DNA of 64,000 bases from Agaribacillus aureus. GTDB taxonomy: Bacteria > Bacteroidota > Bacteroidia > Cytophagales > Cyclobacteriaceae. A program made the position numbers and the translations under genes. A model generated the notes under the pieces. The model was given only the letters and a program-made list of their open reading frames with translations. It was not told the DNA's origin and ran no database searches. The stretch covers positions 620,001 to 684,000 of the forward strand of contig JAUJEB010000003.1 of NCBI GenBank assembly GCA_030442055.1. The letters run 5' to 3'. Shown piece by piece: positions 17,837 to 24,992 of this stretch (position 1 is its first letter; each line of letters begins with the position of its first letter).

Positions 17837-18516
17837 AAGGCTTATATAACTTAATTTCTAAAAACTGGGATTTATAGAATTACATTTGATTGATTTGTAA
17901 TGTGATCCATCAAGACAGTGAAATAAGATTTTATCCACATAAGATCTTAATAATATTCCTGGCACACCAGACTTATATCAAAATCAGCTATGCTCATATA
18001 CTGAGTTGGTCTCCCTACTTATAGCTGGTACTCTTCCGAGTTCCATAATTTTAGCGATACAATTTTCACAGGTTTCATAATTTGGACTTAGCATATATTT
18101 TCGTCATATACTGAAATCATTAAGCGGTTTTTTAAGTAACAGCAATGGACAAGACCTAATAAATGATCCAGTTCGTATTTCCTGACCTTTGACAAAAGCA
18201 TAATGAATGTCACCCGTGATTCAGATTCGTACTTAATTTTATATGTTGATATCATTGCTAAAATACCAGGTATCAACAAGGCAAACCCTATAATTAAATA
18301 ATTGATATGGTTATCAAACGGCATTTTTGAAACAGTTAACTTTCAGTCTGTGGAAATTATTCTTTTAACCAATCTCAAATCGGAATTAAGCTTTTTCAAA
18401 GTATTCAATGAAGTATTAGTATAATCTATTTTGTTTCTGAGCTTACCAATGTTTTTTATAAGCACTATGCTGAGCTTTTGCCCTCAAGCCGGGCAGGCTC
18501 TTACTTTTGCATTGCC
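17837..18516. other. Intergenic region with only short unassigned frames
   Basis: About 680 bp of AT-rich DNA lie upstream of the exporter gene. A 78-codon minus-strand frame at 18088-18324 starts with a hydrophobic helix (INYLIIGFALLIPGILAMIS) and could be a small membrane protein, but no family was recognised. A 36-codon frame just downstream, ending near 17985, contains ETCENCIAKIMELGR. Both may be remnants of decayed peptide genes. A promoter for the exporter operon is expected here, but no clear Bacteroidota -7 motif was found. Confidence 0.35.
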
Positions 18517-18598
18517 AAAAAGGGTAAACAACAACGCCGAAAAATTTAAACTCGCTGCGCTCAAACAGTAATTTTTTGGGAAATATCCTAAAACACGC
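18517..18598 (+). repeat. Interspersed intergenic repeat, copy 2
   Basis: This is the partner of 11381-11461 in the same orientation. It shares GCGCTCAAACAGTAA and AAATATCCTAAA with ACACG. It overlaps the 3' end of the open frame that follows the decayed leader gene. Confidence 0.65.
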
Positions 18599-18956
18599 AT
18601 TTTATAATGTATTCCTTCATTGAACTCACGTTTAAATTAGCGCCAGAACATTTTGGACGTGTCTTAATTTGATGATTACAATTGCCCGCAGACATATTAT
18701 GAATCTGATATAGAGAATATACAAATTGTAAACTAGTGACTTGATCAAAGAATTTATTATTTAGTTTTAATAAATTCTTTGTTACTAGTAGATTGGGTTG
18801 AATTATCAGATATTTCGTGTCTAATACAGCACACGTATACCGAATACTGGAACCACAATAACCCACACCATCTATAACCTTTCTCTTCATGGTCCGGAGG
18901 TTAATCTTCACAGTTGACGGCAACTCACCAAGACGTTTTCCCTCACAATTGGCACT

Positions 18957-19157
18957 TCAATGCAGTACAAACATCACAGAATGGAATGCCTCCTGTTCCT
19001 CTCCTTTAAAACTTATCAACTCATCACAATTCCACATTTTTTCTGGCAGTAATTTTAACTTTCCAGGCCTTTTTAAATTTTTCATTTCTCTGTTTACTTT
19101 AAGAATACCTACTCTTTTCGGCTTTCGGCTTCTCCGGATATTTCTTATAGTGTATAT
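18957..19157 (-). pseudogene. Decayed second copy of the GG-leader peptide gene
   Basis: The frame aligns codon for codon with the leader of the intact precursor. RNIRRSRKPKRVGI matches RNIRGSRKPKRVGI, followed by KNLKRPGKLKLLPEKM and DELISFKGE. Several differences are synonymous (AAA/AAG, ATA/ATT), so it was once under coding selection. The start codon is ATA (19155-19157) where the intact gene has ATG. The GG cleavage site is GE, and a TGA at 18957-18959 ends the frame 14 codons later, without any cysteine-rich core. The same frame then stays open to 18588 (including CGSSIRYTC). Homology also extends upstream into the 3' end of the HTH gene (about 19190-19250). Confidence 0.75.
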
Positions 19158-19366
19158 TTTGGAAACATCATTATAAAATTAACAAGTAAGGGTCCGGTAT
19201 TTTCGGACTCTTAAAATTTTACATGAAAAATTAATTTTTTATATAAATATCCATTAGTTCCATCGGTTGACTCATACCTATCAGCTATTTGGATTAAAAA
19301 TCTAACAATTTTTGTACTATGATACTTTAAACCATTAGTCTCCGACTTTTGAACTGGTTGAGCGCG

Positions 19367-21355
19367 CTACTCAATTAATATTTTTTTTAATGTACCATTC
19401 TTTTCCTTTTCAATTAATACCCTTTCCTCCGATAAAATGTATCCTTTTTTTCCCCAAAGATTATCTTCTTTCAGTCTGGCAGTCATTGTCAGCTCGTAAA
19501 CCTTATTTAGTAGTAGTTCACAATTCAATTTTGCCTGATACAATTTTAGTGTCCCCGGAGAAACATGTATGTCGCTGATTTCAATTTCTGCAACCTTTCT
19601 ATTGCCAAGCATTAATACTACCCCTAAATTAAATTCTGAAAAATTCGTGTATTCAAGTTTGTTCTTAATAGCAATTTGAAAAGAAGTATTTTGGATCCAT
19701 TGTAATTCCATTTCCTGTAGCTCATATTTCAACTTTTGCGCTTGTAGACTATCAGTTAAAATATCGCCTTTAAACACAAGGCCCTGAATATTGGATGGGT
19801 ATCCATGTTTTAATATGTTTATATACCGCTCAACAGATTGACCTACTCCTAAGTCAGCTATTGACTGATTAAAGATAAGGATGGGGTAATCGTATTTTTT
19901 TGCTATTTTAACAACATCAGGATCACCGTGATCATCAAAACCAAGGATTAACCTGTCTTTTTTTTCTAATATTTTTAAAAGCCCTGGATTTGATAGCCTA
20001 ACTACCAATGGTAGTTCCATAGAGTAATCATTCAAAACATCATCAATCATTTTATAAGTGTCATATAATTTTTGAGGATCAGTATTTTCCGGGCTTTTTA
20101 TTGCCAAAGCAAATAGTGATGGGTGATTCCCATAGGTTAAAACCACATGAGTAAATATGTCTTTAGTTGTAGCCAGGTAATCGCTATCTTTAAAATTTGA
20201 TGGGGAGACATCCAGCATTACATAAATCCCATATTTGTTGCAAAAATCAATTATAATGCCGTTAATATCTGTAATGGAAAGGTATAAGGCATTAATATTG
20301 TTTTTTTTCAAAGAGCTAATCTCTTTTTTAATTTTTTCATAATCCCCTGGAGTCTCCGGGGCATAATTAATGGCTTTTATTTTTGCCTTTTTCCTGTTTA
20401 CAAATAATTTCCCCTGTGTGATGTCTATGTTCTTAAAGCCTGTTTTCGTGCTATACGCTGCTACAAAGTTATTTTTGTCATCCAATAATTCTTCCGATAT
20501 ATTATACACATTAGGATACTCTAAGCTCCATTTTTGACTTTTTGGAACAATTACACTAAAAAAATCTTTGCTTTCCTGAGGTAAAGAAAAATCATGAAAC
20601 TTATATTTATTATGAGGAAAGGGGTGACCTGCGGAATCAAAGGTCAACTTATTAGTTTGATAGCTAAGATAATTTTTTAAATCCTTATCATTTTCATTAT
20701 ACATAGAAGGTATTATTGAATAACCTTGTACCGATGTTTCAGCAAAATTGAATGTTTTGCCCAGGATACTTAAATCATGATAATTTGTTTTCGTATTAAA
20801 ATAACCTCTTGCGCAGATATTAGCAATATGCTTATCCCTTAAAATGATTACATAAATACCCTTAAGAAATCTTTTTAAGTTAGCACTCAATTTGCATTGT
20901 AAGGTGATAAAATTTGATCCTTCTTTTATTTGTGAGGTCAATTCAATATTATTAGAGAGTTGGTATGGGAAATTTTTTGGTATTTTTTGGCCATTTATCT
21001 TAATATCATATTGAAAAGGGCTGCTTGGAATGTGCAGAATCACTTTTCCTCTTTGAGCAAAATTATTTATAGACAATTTATTTTTAAAAGCAATTTTAAA
21101 AGCAGATGAATATGCCCCGCTTAGCTCTCTTATACTTAACCATTCTGTTGTATCCTCGGGCGCATATTGGTGCGTTTGTCTGTATTTCCATTCATCATCA
21201 AAAGTTAATACATAATCGGAATTCACTGGTGAAAAAGTTAAGGAAGAACTCTTACTTGCATAAGGAACATCATTGGAAACTAAATATGATGGAACGGTTT
21301 GTCCCGTGGTTTCAAAAAAGACCAGTATAAAACACGTAATGAGTGGAAAACGCAT
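19367..21355 (-). CDS. Secreted GH2-like protein, apparently without catalytic glutamates
   Basis: The 662-residue protein has a signal peptide (MRFPLITCFILVFFETTGQT) and the layout of a family 2 glycoside hydrolase. A jelly-roll domain comes first (KVILHIPSSPFQYDIKINGQ), then an Ig-like segment, a TIM barrel (about residues 310-530) and a beta-galactosidase-like closing domain (FSEFNLGVVLMLGNRKVAEI, WGKKGYILSEE). Where active GH2 enzymes have a GNE acid/base, this protein has LFALAIKSPENTD. Where they have a nucleophile Glu strand such as GEFGG, it has PILIFNQSIADLG. It may therefore bind sugars rather than cleave them. It follows the precursor gene by 64 bp with a hairpin between. Role in the peptide system is unknown; immunity, binding of a glycosylated peptide or surface anchoring are possibilities. 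Confidence 0.7.
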   Translation of the reverse strand: MRFPLITCFILVFFETTGQTVPSYLVSNDVPYASKSSSLTFSPVNSDYVLTFDDEWKYRQTHQYAPEDTTEWLSIRELSGAYSSAFKIAFKNKLSINNFAQRGKVILHIPSSPFQYDIKINGQKIPKNFPYQLSNNIELTSQIKEGSNFITLQCKLSANLKRFLKGIYVIILRDKHIANICARGYFNTKTNYHDLSILGKTFNFAETSVQGYSIIPSMYNENDKDLKNYLSYQTNKLTFDSAGHPFPHNKYKFHDFSLPQESKDFFSVIVPKSQKWSLEYPNVYNISEELLDDKNNFVAAYSTKTGFKNIDITQGKLFVNRKKAKIKAINYAPETPGDYEKIKKEISSLKKNNINALYLSITDINGIIIDFCNKYGIYVMLDVSPSNFKDSDYLATTKDIFTHVVLTYGNHPSLFALAIKSPENTDPQKLYDTYKMIDDVLNDYSMELPLVVRLSNPGLLKILEKKDRLILGFDDHGDPDVVKIAKKYDYPILIFNQSIADLGVGQSVERYINILKHGYPSNIQGLVFKGDILTDSLQAQKLKYELQEMELQWIQNTSFQIAIKNKLEYTNFSEFNLGVVLMLGNRKVAEIEISDIHVSPGTLKLYQAKLNCELLLNKVYELTMTARLKEDNLWGKKGYILSEERVLIEKEKNGTLKKILIE

Positions 21356-21382
21356 AATTCATCATTGAAAATTGATTACAAC

Positions 21383-21410
21383 CAGTTCCCCCAATAAAAT
21401 AGGGGAACTG
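21383..21410 (-). terminator. Intercistronic hairpin after the RiPP precursor gene
   Basis: A perfect 9-bp stem (CAGTTCCCC at 21383-21391, GGGGAACTG at 21402-21410) with a 10-nt A/T-rich loop lies 10 bp after the precursor stop. No strong T-run follows on the minus strand. Such hairpins after bacteriocin precursor genes often give partial termination or mRNA stability, so that the precursor is made in excess over downstream genes. Confidence 0.6.
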
Positions 21411-21419
21411 AAATACTAA

Positions 21420-21779
21420 TTATCCATAGGTTGTACATGTATCATTACATGAAGTTAATTGATTACAGGTGGTAGTAGCAGAACTTCCTACCGGATTATT
21501 ATTTTTACATGTTTGTACATTAGGTGCGTAACATGTCCAATCACGTGAAGGCCACGGCGCCAATGTACTTTTGCAGCAATATTTATTTTGACCAGGAGCA
21601 CAACCACCACCATCACCAGACCCGCCTCTAAAACTCAATAGTTCATCCTGCTTGAGCATTTTTTCCGGCATTAATTTTAGCTTGCCAAGCCTTTTTAAAT
21701 TTTTCATTTCTTTAATAGCTTTATTTATACCTACTCTCTTCGGTTTTCGGCTTCCCCGGATATTTCTGGTAGCGCGCAT
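21420..21779 (-). CDS. RiPP precursor: GG-leader with an eight-cysteine core
   Basis: This 119-residue peptide has a leader (residues 1-53) rich in Lys and Arg that ends LKQDELLSFRGG, the double-glycine form cut by C39 exporters. The KNLKRLGKLKLMPEKML stretch is typical of Bacteroidota natural-product precursors of the TIGR04149 type. The 66-residue core starts SGDGGGC and has Cys at 60, 68, 69, 83, 91, 105, 111 and 115, with a Ser/Thr-rich tail. Eight cysteines allow four disulfides, matching the VKOR-thioredoxin gene upstream. The ATG at 21779 is preferred over Met25 because the decayed paralogue keeps the same frame through residues 5-24 with synonymous changes. The core does not resemble a known bacteriocin by eye. 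Confidence 0.8.
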   Translation of the reverse strand: MRATRNIRGSRKPKRVGINKAIKEMKNLKRLGKLKLMPEKMLKQDELLSFRGGSGDGGGCAPGQNKYCCKSTLAPWPSRDWTCYAPNVQTCKNNNPVGSSATTTCNQLTSCNDTCTTYG

Positions 21780-21821
21780 GTTAGAAGTATCAAGGTAAAA
21801 GTAAATGGTCTGAGTCTAGCA

Positions 21822-22130
21822 TTATCGGACTTTTAAAATTTCGCAAAATTTTTTCAGGCTTTTTTTGTTAATGCTCATTAATTCCTTTTCAGTCAGCATC
21901 TTGCTTTCAAAACCGATTTTCAACTTACATGGAAAAAGATAGTAATAACTATTTCTAAATTTATCGTATGCGACAGGCGCCCCCATTTTTCTTAAAAGAT
22001 TAATGTATTCCATGAGTGTACTTCGTGAAATGTTTAATTTTTCTGCAAATTCTCTGGAGGTCCCGGTAGCTCTCCTACGAATAAGATTGTCCATTAGCTT
22101 TATCCTATTCAGATATTTTAAGATATCCAT
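21822..22130 (-). CDS. Small HTH protein of RiPP clusters
   Basis: This 102-residue protein has an N-terminal winged-helix domain of the HTH_11/DeoR-like kind. It reads YLNRIKLMDNLIRRRATGTS then REFAEKLNISRSTLMEYINL, followed by a hairpin (AYDKFRNSYYYLF). Proteins of this type often sit just upstream of Bacteroidota GG-leader genes and probably control them. It starts 7 bp after the stop of the disulfide-forming gene and ends 42 bp before the precursor. A degraded copy of its last codons lies upstream of the decayed leader gene. DNA binding is inferred from the fold. Confidence 0.8.
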   Translation of the reverse strand: MDILKYLNRIKLMDNLIRRRATGTSREFAEKLNISRSTLMEYINLLRKMGAPVAYDKFRNSYYYLFPCKLKIGFESKMLTEKELMSINKKSLKKFCEILKVR

Positions 22131-22136
22131 AACATT

Positions 22137-23729
22137 TCAGTGTTTTTGTTTTTTGAGAAAATCAATAAAATAAACAATATCTTTTATCCGGTATTCTTCC
22201 GGAAGGTTATAGCCTTGCACAAAAATGGTGGGTGTTTCGGATATCCCAGCAAACAGAAAAAGTTCTCCATGTGCTTTTTGTATTTTTTCAAAATGATCAT
22301 CCGGTTCACTTTCTTTAGCCTGTTTTATTAACGAATTCGGTAAATTACCTTTCGAATGGTACCAAACATCAAGTAACTCCGTAGCTTCCCGGTGTTTTTT
22401 CTCGTTGTACAATTGCGCAATCCTATTCACAAAGGATTTGTCATGATCGTGCAAGGAAAATATCAAGTTAATTTTTATGTTTTCATTATTAAATACCGTT
22501 TTTAACTGGTTGAAGGCTTTCTGGCAGGGGGCGCAATTCAAACTCAAAAAAGCAGTTATTTCTACTGGGGCCTCAGGGTTTCCCACAACAAAAACCTCCT
22601 TTGAAAGGTCAAAAATTTTGTGTTTGTTCTCAAAAAGAAGTTTGGAAAAAACCTTGGGGTTTCTTTTGAATCTGAGGTGTGCCAACTTTTCATGTTGTGA
22701 CAACTGCTTGTTTTTAAAGTACGTTTTATATAACACCACACCAAAAGTAGTTGTTACTAACAGACTTCCGTATTTCAAGGCCGCAATCCATGTCACATCT
22801 ATTGGTAATAAATAAGTATAGAATAGTGCTGCTTCTGTCAAAAGTACAAACTGTATCAAAACACAGAGTAAACACCATATTTTTACTACAATTGCCTGGT
22901 AGTAAATAGAAAACACTACAAATCCCAAAGCACCAAAAGATAATATCGCCAGGAGCTTGAGGTCGCCTGGATTCGAAACGCTAGTCAATGTCAACAAACC
23001 TGATAGAAAGTAAATGAGTCCTATATCGCTCCAATGCACCCAGCCAAAAATTTTTGAGGCATCGGCATTCACCATGGAATTACAATTTGTCTTTTTATGC
23101 AAACCGCATAACTTATCAGTCAGGTTACTATCGATATTCAAATCTTTCAATACCAGTAAAAGAGAAAGACCTAGCCCTATCAATCTGGTGAAAAATAGTG
23201 TTATATTCACGGGTGTGATACTCAGGCGGTCATTAAAAGATAAAATCGAATAACCTATAAACAATATAAGAGCGATTCCTGCTAAATAAAGTATGCTTTT
23301 GTGTAATAGGTCAACCTGCTTTTTTTGTACATATCCTTCTTCACCGGCATTTTTATCCGGATCTATAAAGAGTGCTATACCTGTGTATCTTTCAAAAAAA
23401 ACATCTTCATCCAAGACCTTGTTTTTACCGGATGAATCAAAATATTTTAATTCCGGATCACTGTTAAGTCCAGGGACAAAAGCCAGTTTCTCTCCTTCTT
23501 CATTTAAATGAGCAATAAATGGAGCACCTGTTTCTATAAGCTCGGTTTTATCCATCCTCATAGGATAATTATCGACTCGCCATTCGTCAAAAACATCACA
23601 AATACTTTTTAAGGAAGGATATTCAGGATGTGATTTCAAACTTTCAGCGATCGTATTGTTTGAAACCGGTATTTCATAGTATTTAATGGCCTTCTTTACA
23701 ACGGCCACCGCATTATCTTCATTTCCCAT
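22137..23729 (-). CDS. C39-like / VKOR / thioredoxin fusion protein, disulfide-bond formation
   Basis: The 530-residue protein joins three units. Residues 1-115 resemble a C39 peptidase domain (AVVKKAIKYYEIPVSNNTIA) but lack the catalytic Cys, so this part probably binds the leader rather than cutting it. Residues 140-330 form a vitamin K epoxide reductase-type membrane domain with the loop cysteine pair Cys208/Cys216 and the redox pair WCLLC (Cys286, Cys289). Residues 370-530 form a thioredoxin/DsbA-like domain with CAPC (Cys399, Cys402) and a cis-Pro loop (SETPTIFV). Together they can take electrons from substrate thiols to quinone, making disulfides. The neighbouring eight-Cys peptide is the obvious client. 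The downstream HTH gene starts 7 bp after the stop. Confidence 0.9.
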   Translation of the reverse strand: MGNEDNAVAVVKKAIKYYEIPVSNNTIAESLKSHPEYPSLKSICDVFDEWRVDNYPMRMDKTELIETGAPFIAHLNEEGEKLAFVPGLNSDPELKYFDSSGKNKVLDEDVFFERYTGIALFIDPDKNAGEEGYVQKKQVDLLHKSILYLAGIALILFIGYSILSFNDRLSITPVNITLFFTRLIGLGLSLLLVLKDLNIDSNLTDKLCGLHKKTNCNSMVNADASKIFGWVHWSDIGLIYFLSGLLTLTSVSNPGDLKLLAILSFGALGFVVFSIYYQAIVVKIWCLLCVLIQFVLLTEAALFYTYLLPIDVTWIAALKYGSLLVTTTFGVVLYKTYFKNKQLSQHEKLAHLRFKRNPKVFSKLLFENKHKIFDLSKEVFVVGNPEAPVEITAFLSLNCAPCQKAFNQLKTVFNNENIKINLIFSLHDHDKSFVNRIAQLYNEKKHREATELLDVWYHSKGNLPNSLIKQAKESEPDDHFEKIQKAHGELFLFAGISETPTIFVQGYNLPEEYRIKDIVYFIDFLKKQKH

Positions 23730-23803
23730 ATTTCATACATTAAAATTGATATTAAGTATTTTAACTAGTTGATTTCAGTATTTCGTCATCGTGGTAGTCC
23801 TTA

Positions 23804-24850
23804 TCAGAATATACCAAGCAATGAATATCCAATCCCGGATAAACCATCAAGTATTCCTAAATTCTTAGCATTAAGCTTATCTTTTCCCTCAAAACTTTTC
23901 CAGCAAGCAGATCGCACGATCTTCTCTGCTATTTTGGATGACAGTTGAAGGAGTGCACTTTCTTTATTAGCATCCTCAAGCAACTTTGCAATCAAGGTTA
24001 TACCTCCCAAACCATCACTAACCATAATATTTTTGTCAGGGAACTCCCTGAGTATTTCATCCGCATCAAGAGTATCCTTCAATAAACGGAAATGCTCATG
24101 CCAACCTTTTAAATCTGCTTGTTTTAGGATAGCTTGCATGCCTGTCAACAAAAACAATTTGTTAGCTTGCTTCATAGGGAACCTGGACAAAGTAATGTGC
24201 GAAAGCCTGTTAAGGATAATATCTATCTTGCGGTTGTAAATATTCAGTCTTCTTATTTCCGATAGTAGAATAAGTGTCAAAGGCAAAGACCAGGTAATCT
24301 TAAAAGTCACCGGTTCTATTAATACTTCTTCTTTTTCTTCTATTGTTTCATATAAGCAATTAATAAGGTCTATCAGTAATCGCTTCAGAATGAAATTATG
24401 ATCAACATTTTTTTTTAAATCCTTGTTCCGAAGGCGTGAAAGCAGATAAAACCCATAGCCTAGAAGACCGTTTTCAACACTAATGGAAAGTCCCACGGAA
24501 TTAGTCAGATGTTGGAAAATTTTATCATCTAAATCGGAAAGGATTTCATCTGTATCCGCTTCAATGAATCCATTGTGCACAAGATGTTCAATACCCCAAG
24601 CAACACCTGCCAGTCCGTTTTCAAAATCCATGGGTATAATAGTGGTTCCAATTTTTTGATAAATATCATCGACAAGCTCTTCAGCATAGTCTTCATAGAC
24701 TTGGATTTTCATCATTTTTCCGAGATGGAAAAAGAATATAGCAATCCCCATTTTTCCATTCATCAGTCCGATATTATCAATGAAACTGGCATGACGTAGC
24801 AGCACGTTGATAATGTACTTCTCTTGAATAAAGGTACCTGGTTGATTCAT
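23804..24850 (-). CDS. LanC-like protein lacking the usual zinc ligands
   Basis: The 348-residue protein shows the repeated GxxG helical-hairpin motifs of the lanthionine cyclase (LanC) toroid: LMNGKMGIAIFFF, FENGLAGVAWGIE, VENGLLGYGFYLL, VSDGLGGITLIAK and LDGLSGIGYSLLG. Classical LanC enzymes bind zinc through two Cys and a His, including a CHG motif. No such motif is seen here; SACWKS is the only Cys in the C-terminal half that could be near the site. No LanB, LanM or other dehydratase gene lies in the window, so lanthionine formation is doubtful and a binding or chaperone role is possible. It is the first gene of the RiPP locus, 74 bp upstream of the disulfide gene. Confidence 0.75.
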   Translation of the reverse strand: MNQPGTFIQEKYIINVLLRHASFIDNIGLMNGKMGIAIFFFHLGKMMKIQVYEDYAEELVDDIYQKIGTTIIPMDFENGLAGVAWGIEHLVHNGFIEADTDEILSDLDDKIFQHLTNSVGLSISVENGLLGYGFYLLSRLRNKDLKKNVDHNFILKRLLIDLINCLYETIEEKEEVLIEPVTFKITWSLPLTLILLSEIRRLNIYNRKIDIILNRLSHITLSRFPMKQANKLFLLTGMQAILKQADLKGWHEHFRLLKDTLDADEILREFPDKNIMVSDGLGGITLIAKLLEDANKESALLQLSSKIAEKIVRSACWKSFEGKDKLNAKNLGILDGLSGIGYSLLGIF

Positions 24851-24992
24851 TTCGTTTCCAATTGTTCTGTTCGAACCTTCACCTGGTGTGGAGGTTCGAT
24901 GGCTGATTTTACAACAATTTTACATCTAAAAATAGCTTCCCATTACCCATTAAATATTTTATAGTACGCTGGATTTTTAAGTTTAAATGTTT

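Noticed and set aside
18588-18923. 111-codon minus-strand frame as an independent gene
   Set aside because: It starts with TTG, is in the same frame as the decayed leader and ends in the repeat; it is better seen as the remnant downstream of the premature stop.
19360-19380. Inverted repeat at the 3' end of the GH2-like gene (TTGAG/CTCAA) as a terminator
   Set aside because: The stem is only five base pairs, overlaps the stop codon and has no T-run after it.
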